A stretch of 64,000 bases of DNA, taken from contig NZ_CP103289.1 in assembly GCF_024757985.1 (NCBI RefSeq), positions 2,914,001-2,978,000 on the forward strand. The letters run 5' to 3'. The DNA comes from Cellulomonas sp. NS3. GTDB taxonomy: Bacteria > Actinomycetota > Actinomycetes > Actinomycetales > Cellulomonadaceae. The stretch's first letter is position 1. Every line of letters starts with the position of its first letter. Below, one piece after another: positions 54,712 through 62,832 of the stretch. The notes below the pieces were generated by a model that saw only the letters and a program-made list of their open reading frames with translations, was not told the DNA's origin and did no database searches. Both the position numbers and the translations under genes were made by a program.

Positions 54712-55218
54712 GTGCCCCTGTTCTCGCGTCGACCGTCCCTGCCGGCACCGATCCGCGCCCAGCTCACGCTCCCGCCGGGCGACCGCGTGCTGGTGGCGAC
54801 GGAGCTCGTCGGCGGCGGGTGGGCGGCGGCGACGCGGCGCGCGCTGTACGTCGTCGACCCCACGCTCGAGCGCCGGCCGTGGGCGGACGTCGACCGGGCG
54901 ACGCTCGACGCGGAGACCTCGACGCTCACGGTCCGCTGGGTCACCGGGACGTCCCAGGCGCTCGCGCTCACGGGTGCCGGCGCGCCGCCGTTCGCCCAGG
55001 TGCTCCGCGAGCGCGTGCAGTCCTCGGTCGTGCACAGCGAGACGGTCCCCGTGAAGGGCGCCGGCGAGATCCGGGTCGCGCTGCGCCGCGACGAGGACGG
55101 CGAGCTCGTGTCCCAGGTCATCGGCGACGGGACGACCGACCTCTCCGACCCGGCGGTCGCCGCCCTCGTCGACGCCGCGGAGCGGCGTGTCCGGGCCGCC
55201 GCCGGACTCGCCGGGTGA
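54712..55218 (+). CDS. Conserved actinobacterial protein of unknown function
   Basis: A 168-residue soluble protein (MPLFSRRPSLPAPIRAQLTL, then GGGWAAATRRALYVVDPT, PWADVDRATLDAETSTLTV). The first 110 residues look like a PH-like beta barrel and the end is helical. It is commonly found just upstream of tRNA-Asn in related genomes as far as I recall. No function can be given. TACGGT (54700-54705) ends 6 nt before the GTG. Confidence 0.75.
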   Translation: MPLFSRRPSLPAPIRAQLTLPPGDRVLVATELVGGGWAAATRRALYVVDPTLERRPWADVDRATLDAETSTLTVRWVTGTSQALALTGAGAPPFAQVLRERVQSSVVHSETVPVKGAGEIRVALRRDEDGELVSQVIGDGTTDLSDPAVAALVDAAERRVRAAAGLAG

Positions 55219-55275
55219 GGTCCTCGAGGTGCGCCGGAGCACTCCCCGAGGGCTGCTAGAGTTTTCCCCGCGCGA

Positions 55276-55348
<73 letters not shown>

Positions 55349-55349
55349 C

Positions 55350-55413
55350 TGCACGACAGGCCCCTGACCAGCGGAGACGCTGGGCGGGGGCCTTCGCTTT
55401 GCCCCGTCGTGCA
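55350..55413 (+). terminator. Nested hairpin after tRNA-Asn
   Basis: TGCACGAC (55350-55357) pairs with GTCGTGCA (55406-55413). Inside it AGGCCCC pairs with GGGGCCT, and CCAGCG with CGCTGG around GAGA. It probably terminates the tRNA transcript. The outer arm begins 2 nt after the tRNA. Confidence 0.7.
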
Positions 55414-55429
55414 ATAGCCGTGCAATAGC
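55408..55429 (+). repeat. Two tandem copies of CGTGCAATAGC
   Basis: An 11-bp direct repeat at 55408-55418 and 55419-55429, right behind the tRNA hairpin. Short direct repeats next to a tRNA attachment site can be integrase or excisionase arm sites; this is inference. Confidence 0.6.
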
Positions 55430-55561
55430 GGCGTGCTGCAGAGTCCGCTGAGGGCCCCTCCCGCAGGCACACGGGAACCCGCCGGGAGTGGCGCATGTCA
55501 CACACGGCGCAGGGGTCGGAAGCGGCGGAACGGTGCCGACGCGGGCCTGCCGCGGGCCGTG

Positions 55562-55823
55562 CTACTGCGCCCGGCGCACGACCCGCTTGCCGATGCCGAG
55601 CTCGGATCGCCGCGCTGCCGGCGGCGCCTGCTCAGCGACGGCCCGCGACTCCGTAACCGGCCGGACAAGCTGTGCCAGGTCCGCCTCGGTGATCCGGATG
55701 ACGCGTGAGCCGATCTTGATGGCATGCAGCTCGCCAGTCGCGATCAGGCGTCGTACGCCGCTCGGACACGTGCAGGCGGTCGGCGACCTCAGAGACGGTG
55801 AAGCACTCCTGAACCGTGGTCAC
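55562..55823 (-). pseudogene. Frameshifted excisionase-like helix-turn-helix gene
   Basis: Frame one reads VTTVQECFTVSEVADRLHVSER and then is lost. One base later in phase the sequence resumes as LIATGELHAIKIGSRVIRIT and continues EADLAQLV to a TAG. Together these make a typical MerR/excisionase helix-turn-helix protein of about 86 residues interrupted by one extra base near 55755-55765; the total length of 262 is not a multiple of three. Such proteins direct excision of integrated elements, and the tRNA-Asn lies 214 bp away. An assembly error is the alternative. Confidence 0.78.
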
Positions 55824-56032
55824 TGCAACCTCCGATGCGGGTCCGGGGCCTGATGGCGCTCCTTCGCTCGTCAGCATCCCGAGGAGCGATAGACGCCGCG
55901 ATGACGAGCCGGTGCCGTCATTGAGCACGGCCTGCCCGTCATCGCGGCAGGGCCCGGGACGTCCGGCCGTCATCGTCGGGGCTATACCCGTCCGTCAACG
56001 TCTCCCGTGTCCGACGACCCGAGGAGGCCACC

Positions 56033-57043
56033 ATGACGTGCAGCACCGGACCAGACCACGGCAGGTCGACACTCACCACGCCCCTACGCATCGTTCGAGA
56101 CCGCGATCGTCTGCTTCGGGTTCTCGCGATCATCGATTCCGATGGTTGGGAGTCGCCCGCCGGCACCGCTCTGCTCGAGTACGTGCGCACCCAGCTGGCG
56201 CGGCCTCTGGCGATCGACCTCGGCGTGCGCGGCGCGGCAGCGTCTCAAGCTGAGGCGACGGCGTGGGAGGCGGTCTGGGTGGCAATGACGAAGCCGTCAC
56301 TGCGGTCGGCCGGCTCGCCGTGGGGAGTGCTATGGCAGGTCGCTCGCCGGGCCGTGCTCGGCGAGGTCGTCGCTGCGCAGCTCGCAACGAACGAGCGCCG
56401 CGCGCGCACGCTCGCCGCCGCTGTGCGGGCAGGAGAGCTGAGCCCACCGATCGCCCTCGAGGTGATCATGGCCGAAGGGTACGAGCCCGCGAGCGGGGAC
56501 TTCGGACCCGTGGGAGAAGTCGTCTGGCGAGAGCTGCTCGCGTCCGCGGATCGCGCGTTGGTCGACGTAGGGTGGCCGGCCGATGAGGCGGCGAGGATCG
56601 TCGACGCGGTGCTGTGCATGCCGACGACGCCGGAATCGCGGTGCACGATCGTCGGCTGGCGGCTGCTGGCGGTCGACCTGGGTGTGCCGCCGTGGCAGGC
56701 TCGCCGCCTCGCACTCGCTCTGCGCGGCACCGCCTCGGCACCGGGAGTCCTGCCGCGACTGGTGACCGACGGGGAGTCCGCACTGTGCGACGAGCGCGTG
56801 CGGAACGCTCTGCTGGCGACGCGGGACCGGTCCCGCACCTCGACGCCGGACGTGAGCGACGCCGAGCCGCGTAGACGTGCGCCATGCACAGCCGGCCTGC
56901 CCGTGGAGATATCCACAGATTCGGGTGTGGCGGGCGCATGTTGTCCCTCCCCTGCGCCTACCTGCTGTCATGAGGACTGCGCGAGTGCACCCAAGTGCGC
57001 CGAGGACCGGGGTTCCCGGCTCGCCCGGTTGGGTGTGGAATAG
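56033..57043 (+). CDS. Hypothetical protein of the integrated element
   Basis: A 336-residue protein I do not recognise. It is rich in Ala and Trp with a conserved-looking start (IVRDRDRLLRVLAIIDSDGWESPAGTALLEYV), a helical middle (EATAWEAVWVAMTKPSLR, PWGVLWQVARRAVLGEVVAAQL) and WRLLAVDLGVPPWQARRLALAL. The last 50 residues contain five cysteines (ACCPSPAPTCCHEDC). A strong Shine-Dalgarno (GAGGAGG) precedes the ATG. Proteins like it precede transfer-type gene clusters in actinobacterial mobile elements; that link is from context only. Confidence 0.7.
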   Translation: MTCSTGPDHGRSTLTTPLRIVRDRDRLLRVLAIIDSDGWESPAGTALLEYVRTQLARPLAIDLGVRGAAASQAEATAWEAVWVAMTKPSLRSAGSPWGVLWQVARRAVLGEVVAAQLATNERRARTLAAAVRAGELSPPIALEVIMAEGYEPASGDFGPVGEVVWRELLASADRALVDVGWPADEAARIVDAVLCMPTTPESRCTIVGWRLLAVDLGVPPWQARRLALALRGTASAPGVLPRLVTDGESALCDERVRNALLATRDRSRTSTPDVSDAEPRRRAPCTAGLPVEISTDSGVAGACCPSPAPTCCHEDCASAPKCAEDRGSRLARLGVE

Positions 57044-57118
57044 GAACCAGCCGGTCCGTGTCGACGGCGAGCAGGTGGGTCACGTGCGGTCCGCAGGGGG
57101 CGGTGATCGCCGATGAGT

Positions 57119-57136
57119 TAGGGCGCGTCTCCCAAC
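57119..57136. repeat. Left terminal inverted repeat of the IS element
   Basis: TAGGGCGCGTCTCCCAAC. It matches the reverse complement of the right end in 15 of 18 positions. The first two bases, TA, are probably the target duplication. Confidence 0.82.
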
Positions 57137-57160
57137 CTCCGCTGCGGTCGCCGGGATGCT

Positions 57161-58072
57161 GTGCGGGTGTCTCGTCGTGCGGTGTTGACCGATGCTCAGT
57201 GGGAGCGGATCGCTCCGCTGCTGCCCTTGGACGTGGGCAAGCCGGGACGCCGGTTTCGCGATCACCGGCAGGTGGTCGAGGGCATCGTCTACCGGTACCG
57301 GACCGGGGTCGCCTGGCGCGATCTGCCGGCGGAGTTCGGGCCGTGGCAGACGGTCTGGAAGCGACACGCCCGGTTCTCCAGGGACGGGACCTGGGACAAC
57401 GTCCTGACCGAGCTGCTCGCCCAGGCCGACGCGGCCGGTGACATCGACTGGGCGGTTTCGATCGACTCCACGATCAACCGGACCCATCAGCACGCCGCGA
57501 CCCTGCCCCGCACCACGGGGGGCAGGCGCGAATCACAGGAATCAGTTATCGGAGCCGGCTGACCATGCGATGCGATCGGCCGGTCCCGGGGCGGGCTGTC
57601 CACGAAGATCCACCACGCGGTCGACGGCCGAGGGCTCCCGCTGGTCGTCATGGTCGGACCGGGGCAGGGCGGCGATGCCCCGATGTGTCTGCCGGTCCTG
57701 GACGCGATCCGCGTCCCGCGCCTCGGACCGGGCCGTCCGCGCACGCGCCCGGACTCGGTGCTGGCGGACAAGGCGTACTCCTCCCGGGCGATCCGCACCG
57801 AGCTGCGCCGTCGTGGGATCGTCGCGGTCATCCCCGAACCGCGCGACCAGCAAGGACACCGCAAGAGGCGCGGCTCACGCGGCGGTCGGCCCGTCACCTA
57901 TGACCCCGACGCCTACCGCGGCCGCAACGTCGTCGAGCGGTCCTTCAACGCCCTCAAGCACTGGCGCGGCCTCGCCACCCGCTACGACAAGCTCGCCCTG
58001 ACCTACCGCGGCGGCGCCGTCCTGGCCGCGATTCTGGCCTGGCTCCGCGCACCGTCGGGTGCGAGGCCCTAG
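57161..58072 (+). pseudogene. IS5/IS427-type transposase, two frames plus a 5-bp duplication
   Basis: Part A (frame starting 57161) reads LTDAQWERIAPLLPLDVGKPGRRFRDHRQVVEGIVYRYRTG through DSTINRTHQHAATLPRTTGG. Part B resumes as LSEPADHAIGRSRGGLSTKIHHAVDG and contains LADKAYSSRAIR (Asp) and GRNVVERSFNALKHW (Glu) of the DDE triad. The switch between parts lies near a run of six G (57517-57522), as in elements with programmed frameshifting. In addition GCGAT is duplicated (57567-57576) exactly in the conserved DHAIGRSRGG block, shifting the frame again. The enzyme is therefore probably dead. Confidence 0.88.
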
Positions 58073-58088
58073 CCAGTCGCTGCGGCTG

Positions 58089-58514
58089 TCACAGGCTGAA
58101 CCAGCAGTACACGTGCCCTCCGTCGGCGCGTGCCTGGCGCGCGAGTGCGGAGAGCTCACGGGCGAACGTGGCCAGGTCTGCGGGATCGGCGCCCTCCAGC
58201 TCTTCGGTCTGGGACCAGGGGACGACGACCTCTTCAAGCCGGCTGTCACTCACTTCGGCGAGGACCCGGGCCAGCTCGTCCGTGATCCGGAGAACGAGCT
58301 CTTCACCTCCGTTACGGTCCGCGACCGGCGACGTCGGTGCGTCGTCGAGAACCTCCTCGAACGTCCTGCCCGTCAGCAGTTCCTCGAGCGTCCCCAGATG
58401 CACGACCGGCTCGATCCCACCGCCGTCCACCGCGTGCGGCGGGATCGAGCCCCCGTGAACCAAGGCGGCGGCATCGTCCGTCAAAGCGACGAAGTACTCG
58501 GTGAGCAGACCCAT
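58089..58514 (-). CDS. Passenger gene in the IS element, unknown function
   Basis: A 141-residue acidic protein: MGLLTEYFVALTDDAAALVH, HLGTLEELLTGRTFEEVL, VADRNGGEELVLRITDELARVLAEV and VVPWSQTEELEGADPADLATF, ending HVYCWFSL. It resembles chromosomal orphan proteins of streptomycetes and relatives that are often small immunity-like cytosolic proteins; I cannot name a family. It is antisense to the transposase, 17 bp from its stop, and inside the inverted repeats. It is intact although the transposase is broken. Confidence 0.75.
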   Translation of the reverse strand: MGLLTEYFVALTDDAAALVHGGSIPPHAVDGGGIEPVVHLGTLEELLTGRTFEEVLDDAPTSPVADRNGGEELVLRITDELARVLAEVSDSRLEEVVVPWSQTEELEGADPADLATFARELSALARQARADGGHVYCWFSL

Positions 58515-58593
58515 GGCCTGATCATGCCGCCTCGCCCTGCATCAGACGCTGACCCACACCGAACGTCGCTCGCTCAGCCCATCGCCTCGGGCC

Positions 58594-58611
58594 GTTAGGA
58601 GACACGTCCTA
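58594..58611. repeat. Right terminal inverted repeat of the IS element
   Basis: GTTAGGAGACACGTCCTA, whose complement TAGGACGTGTCTCCTAAC matches the left end in 15 of 18 bases. It ends in the presumed TA target duplication. Confidence 0.82.
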
Positions 58612-58612
58612 G

Positions 58613-59180
58613 CGGTCGAGAACCGCTCGCGCCTCGCTCGCGCTCGTGTGTCTGCTCACCGCGGGCTCGCTGGCGTCGTGCTCTCCCGGAGACGCTCAAG
58701 CGGACCCCTCGCCGACGCCGACATCGGTCGGGCCGTCGAGCCCGACATTGACGCCTACGCCGACTACTGAGCCGGATGTCGCCGCAGCTCAAACTGCGAT
58801 CCTCGATGCGTATCGCGGCTTCTGGGCGGCGCAGACGACCGCTCTCAGCCGAGCCGCCCGCGGAGCTCGCTTTGCACGCAGTTGACAAGGCCTTGGCCGG
58901 CGTCGGCGAGGCGCTCTTCGAGTATCGACGTCAAGGGATCGTGATGGTGGGAGCCCCCGCACTCGACCCGGTCGTCGACACCGTCGAGCTCGCCACCTCC
59001 ACCGCTCACGTCACCGACTGCGTCGACTCGAGCGACTGGACGCCAATCTTCCGTGACACTGGAGAATCTGCCGCGGCCGAGAACCAGTCCCCTCGGCTCG
59101 TCGTCGAGGCGTGGGCGATGGTCTATGACGGCCGTTGGGTCATCCGAGAGACGCTCATCCACCGGGATCGACCGTGCTGA
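58613..59180 (+). pseudogene. Lipoprotein gene interrupted by the IS and frameshifted
   Basis: The frame begins directly at the IS edge with a signal-peptide core (TARASLALVCLLTAGSLASC, lipobox LASC) but no start codon in proper position. It continues through a Pro/Thr linker to AILDAYRGFWAAQTTAL. Around 58840-58860 the frame changes, and it resumes with EPPAELALHAVDKALAGVGE up to VYDGRWVIRETLIHRDRPC. Together it would be a secreted lipoprotein of about 190 residues typical of actinobacterial conjugative-type clusters. Both the start and the middle are damaged. Confidence 0.78.
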
Positions 59181-60094
59181 CCGGCGTGCGAGGTGTGTCC
59201 ACGGCGCTGCTGGCGGCGTTCCTGCTGTGCGCCGCTGCCACGTCTGCCGAGAGCGGGCCTGCGCCCGTCTGCCCGCCCACCGTGCCGACCTGCACGGTCT
59301 CCGTTGAACGATTAGGAACACCCAGCGCCCCTGTAGCTGTCGACGAGCCCGCTCCCGGCGCACCTGGCGAGCGCGTGTGCGTTGTGGATCTGACCGGTGA
59401 GACGGTGCCGTGCCGCAACGCCTTCGGGTGGTTCAACGACTCCGACGACTGCTACTACGGCCTGCTCGATCCTCAGCCGCCAGGTGACGATCAGCTGTGG
59501 CAGGGGAACTACCCGAACGGCGCCATGTACCAGGTGAGCTGCACCGGCCCGCCGCCCGGAACGAACGGCGGCTGGACGTGGCTGCCCACGCCGCCGCCGG
59601 GCTTCGGTGGCGTCTCGGTGACTCCGGCGGAGCTTGCGTCGCGCGCTGTCGATCAGATGCAGCTCGTGGGGCCGGCGATCGGGATCACGGTCCCGCCCGA
59701 CCGGCTCGGGCTGGTCGGAGTTCCCGTCTGGCTGTGGACCGAGGTCTCGCCCACCACGTGGGGGCCAAACTCGGCGACGGCATCGGTCACAGGGTTGTCG
59801 GTCACTGCCACGGCCCAGGTGTCGGAGATCCGGTGGGACATGGGCGACGGCAACGCGGTCGTGTGCCCGAACGCCGGGACACCCTGGTACGAGGGCGGCA
59901 TCGAGTCCCCGACCTGCGACCACATCTACGAGCAGCCCTCGGTCGGTCAGCCGAACGACGCGTACACGGTCACCGCGACCTCCACCTGGGACGTCACCTG
60001 GAGTGGTGGAGGCGCGTCCGGATCACTGACACTCACGCGCTCGTCGTCGACGACGGTGCGCATCGGCGAGCTCCACGTGCTCGTCACCGGTTGA
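59174..60094 (+). CDS. Secreted PKD-like protein of the integrated element
   Basis: A 306-residue exported protein. The signal peptide is GVRGVSTALLAAFLLCAAATSAES. Six or more cysteines follow, then Pro-rich GGWTWLPTPPPGFGG and a beta-rich C-terminal part with QVSEIRWDMGDGNAVVC, a PKD-like WDFGDG variant. The GTG start overlaps the preceding gene's stop. Proteins of this plan lie between a lipoprotein and a SAF protein in actinobacterial mobile-element clusters. Role unknown; perhaps cell-surface contact. Confidence 0.75.
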   Translation: MLTGVRGVSTALLAAFLLCAAATSAESGPAPVCPPTVPTCTVSVERLGTPSAPVAVDEPAPGAPGERVCVVDLTGETVPCRNAFGWFNDSDDCYYGLLDPQPPGDDQLWQGNYPNGAMYQVSCTGPPPGTNGGWTWLPTPPPGFGGVSVTPAELASRAVDQMQLVGPAIGITVPPDRLGLVGVPVWLWTEVSPTTWGPNSATASVTGLSVTATAQVSEIRWDMGDGNAVVCPNAGTPWYEGGIESPTCDHIYEQPSVGQPNDAYTVTATSTWDVTWSGGGASGSLTLTRSSSTTVRIGELHVLVTG

Positions 60095-60131
60095 GACCCC
60101 GCCCACGCGGGCACGTCATCGGAGCACCACC

Positions 60132-60815
60132 ATGACGACAGGCACCACCCCCGCCTCCACGGCCGCGAACGGCCGGACAACTGCTCCGCTGCGCGCACCC
60201 GTCCTCATCCCGCCGAGGGCGCGGCGCCGGCCCGGGCTGATGGTGGCCGGCATCGTGCTTGCGGTGGTTGGCGCGCTCGGGGCGGCGTGGCTCGTTGCGT
60301 CGGCCAGCGACCGGACGGCGGTCGTCGTCCTCGCCCGCGACGTTCCCTACGGCGCGACGTTGACCGAGCAGGACCTGACCGTCGGGGACGTGGCGCTGGA
60401 CCCGACGATCGAGTCGATCCCCGCCGAGCAGCTCGAGGGGCTCGTGGGGCAGGTCGCGGGCGCGACGTTGGTGACCGGTTCTGTGCTGGCACCCGCGCAG
60501 GTGCAGCCAGCCGGTCCGCCACTCGCCGGCGAGGTGCTCGTCCCCCTCCCCCTCGACCCGGCGCGCATGCCCGCTGGCGGGCTGACCGCTGGCGATCGGC
60601 TGCTCGTCGTGGACACCCCGGCCGCGCAGGCCGAACCGCCGAAGGACACCCCGGTCACGCTGGAGGCGAGCGTCGCTCGGGTCGGTGCGCCGGACCTCAA
60701 CGGTGTCGTTGTCGTCGACCTCGTCGCCGCTGCCGAGGACGGCCCCGCTCTCGCGGCCCGGGCCGCGACGGGCCGGTTCGCGCTCGTCATCCTGCCTACT
60801 GGGGAGGAGCGATGA
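60132..60815 (+). CDS. SAF domain-containing membrane protein
   Basis: A 227-residue protein. One N-terminal membrane helix (GLMVAGIVLAVVGALGAAWLV) leads to a SAF domain (TAVVVLARDVPYGATLTEQDLTV, like CpaB/FlgA), then a second beta-rich region. CpaB-type SAF proteins help assemble pilus or secretion channels, and in mobile elements they accompany ATPases of the MinD type, as here. The stop overlaps the next start (ATGA). Confidence 0.85.
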   Translation: MTTGTTPASTAANGRTTAPLRAPVLIPPRARRRPGLMVAGIVLAVVGALGAAWLVASASDRTAVVVLARDVPYGATLTEQDLTVGDVALDPTIESIPAEQLEGLVGQVAGATLVTGSVLAPAQVQPAGPPLAGEVLVPLPLDPARMPAGGLTAGDRLLVVDTPAAQAEPPKDTPVTLEASVARVGAPDLNGVVVVDLVAAAEDGPALAARAATGRFALVILPTGEER

Positions 60816-61582
60816 CGTCGCTTACGCTCTGCTCGGCGTCCGGGGCGCCGGGGGTGACAACCACGGCCCTTGCGCTGGGGTGGGTCTGGCCGCTGGTGTA
60901 CCCCGAGCGGCGGTGCTCGTCGTGGATGCCGACCCGGCCGGGTCCGGGGTTCTTCCGGGCTACCTGCGTGCCGGTGTCGTCGCGGGCGGTGGTGTGCTCG
61001 CACTCGCCGCCGAAAGGAGCCGCCCAGGACCGAACGCATTCCTTAATGAGGCGCTCGCGATCGATCCCGCCCGGACTCGCATGGTGCTGCTCGGGTTCAC
61101 TTCGACCGCGCAAGCTGGGACCGTCACGCCGGTGTGGGAGGCGCTCACCGACGCGTCGCGCGAGCTGGACGCTGCCGGTGTGGACGTGGTGGTGGATGCC
61201 GGTCGACTGGGCCACCGCTACGAGCCGACCGCCCTGATCCAGGCTGCCGACGCTGTCGCGGTGGTGCTGGCCTCAAGCCTCCGCGCCGTGATGACGACCG
61301 CGGCCGCGCTGCGCGACCTGCGCGCGTCCCGCGGGCCGGGGTCGCGCACGACGGCCGTCGTAGTCGGCGAGCGGCGGCCGTACTCGGCGCGTGAGATCAG
61401 CACTGCTCGAGGTCGAGCCGCTGCTCGCTGCCGGGGTCGATCCGTGGGCGGCGGGTGTGCTGGCGGAGGCCGGGTCGACGGGCTGGAGGTTCGAGCGCTC
61501 GGCCCTCCTGCGCTCGGCTCGCGACCTGGCCCAGCACCTGCGCACGGCGGCCACGACGGTGCCGTCGGCGGTCGGGTCATGA
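60812..61582 (+). pseudogene. MinD/CpaE-like ATPase with two frameshifts
   Basis: Three frames make one protein. It starts TLCSASGAPGVTTTALALGW, a deviant P-loop. After about 60910 it reads VLVVDADPAGSGVLPGYLRA, VLLGFTSTAQAGTVTPVWEAL and DVVVDAGRLGHRYEPTALIQ. From about 61400 it reads LEVEPLLAAGVDPWAAGVLA up to AATTVPSAVGS. One base is missing at the first junction and one is extra at the second, so the total length is a multiple of three. It would have been a P-loop ATPase coupled to the SAF protein. Confidence 0.82.
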
Positions 61583-61774
61583 GAGGTCGCGTCGTTCTGG
61601 GAGCCGCCCTTCCCTGGTCGTCGGGAGGAAGGCTCCCGACCTGTCGCCCTCGCCCACGCCGCCGCCGTGGTTCTCGGCGCGGTCGGAGGGAGGCCTCCTC
61701 ACAGTCCACGCTCGGAGGGCTCGCGGGACTGCCTTCGTCGATGCGCGCCGCCCGGATCGTCACTACGCACGGCA

Positions 61775-61985
61775 TCGGACCGCAACTTCCTCGAGTAGTC
61801 CACCTCTGGGTCGCCGATGTGCCCGGGCGCCGATGCAGCAAGAACGCGCTCGACGAAGGCGGAGTACTCCTCCATGTAGTGACGCAGGAAGTCGGCCGTG
61901 GAGTCGTCCATGACCTCGCCGTCGTCACCGAAGGCCGCGGGCGCGAAGGTGATGTACTGCCAGGCAGAAGGGAAGCAGCGCGATC
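61775..61985 (-). pseudogene. Fragment resembling the C-terminus of an NADPH-dependent FMN reductase
   Basis: Reads AWQYITFAPAAFGDDGEVMD followed by DSTADFLRHYMEEYSAFVERVL. This resembles the last 45 residues of NAD(P)H:FMN reductases (a hydrophobic strand, a DG turn and a long final helix). The upstream two thirds of such a gene is missing. Low certainty. Confidence 0.4.
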
Positions 61986-62009
61986 TGGGTCCATCAGGAG
62001 GATGATCGA

Positions 62010-62260
62010 ATGGCCACGGTCCGCGCGGATCGGCGAGCTCGTGGCGCACGCGCTTGAGGACGTCGCTGTGCCCGTGCCGGACGGTGAGGACGAACCGCTC
62101 CCCGATGAAGACCGCGATCTCGGCGACGTCGACGACATGGACCGGGTCGACGTCCCGGGCGGGCTTCAGCACGGCGAACACCACGCGCCATGGATCTCCA
62201 GCTTGGGTCGCTGGTGGGCCACCGACGACGTCGTTCACCTTCACCTGGGTCGCGTGGGCA
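62010..62260 (-). pseudogene. Truncated, frameshifted CorA magnesium-transporter fragment
   Basis: One frame reads VVFAVLKPARDVDPVHVVDV and AEIAVFIGERFVLTVRHGHSDVL. The frame just upstream, shifted, reads VAHQRPKLEIHG. These are the adjoining AHQRPKLExxGD and EIxVFVGxxFVVTVRHG blocks of the CorA N-terminal domain. The membrane part (GMN motif) is absent, so it is a relic. Confidence 0.78.
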
Positions 62261-62341
62261 TGCACATCGTCCACGTCGGGGTCGTCTTCTCCGTCTGCGC
62301 TCGAGGCGAGCGGCTCACCGTAAGGGATGAGGGGCGCGCAC

Positions 62342-62700
62342 TCAGCCGCCGACGTGGATGCCGGGTCGGAGGGCCGGGTCGGGCTCACTCTCGCGGAGGA
62401 ACTCCCGGAGCACGGGAGCGATGTCGCCCTGTCCGAGGAGCAGGTCCCGCAACAGGTGCCCGAGCGGGTTGCCCTCGTTCCACCTGTGCTGGCACTACGG
62501 GCGCCCGTGCCGTCGCGCAGGGCGAGCAGGATCGCCGCCAGGACGTTGGGAGCGGCGGGGCTCTGGGCGCGCAGGATCCGGTGCCCGTCGACACCGACCC
62601 CACGCACCTGCAGGACGTCGTTGGAGGTGGAGGGTTCGACGACGTCGATCTCGACGAACCATCCGTCGGCGCGCCCCGGCGCGGGCCCGCTGACCGCCAC
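62342..62700 (-). pseudogene. Frameshifted hypothetical gene
   Basis: Starts VDGHRILRAQSPAAPNVLAA and ILLALRDGT in one frame, then switches near 62500 to HRWNEGNPLGHLLRDLLLGQ and ends REFLRESEPDPALRPGIHVGG at a TGA. Both halves have coding character. The family is not recognised. Confidence 0.5.
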
Positions 62701-62832
62701 GCCACGCCACGGTGTCCGGCAGACAGCCGGACGTGGTGGAGGCGCGCCACGTTGGCCACGGCGACCGCGAACGAGCGCCGCGGCGTCCCGCCATCCCGAG
62801 TCCGTCCGACCGTGACCGACGAGGTGCCTCGC

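Larger units (their letters stand above)
57121..58609 (+). mobile_element. IS5 family (IS427-like) insertion sequence with a passenger gene
   Basis: A 1489-bp element flanked by TA on both sides. It contains a two-frame DDE transposase (57161-58072) and, between the transposase and the right end, an unrelated antisense gene of 141 residues. IS427-type elements are usually about 0.8-1.2 kb and carry only the transposase. Insertion interrupts the upstream end of a lipoprotein gene. Confidence 0.8.
61583..62832 (-). other. Region of gene fragments between the ATPase remnant and the GGDEF gene
   Basis: 1250 bp without an intact gene. It holds at least three minus-strand remnants described separately, plus 190 bp (61583-61774) and 130 bp (62701-62832) in which I recognise nothing. 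Confidence 0.7.
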
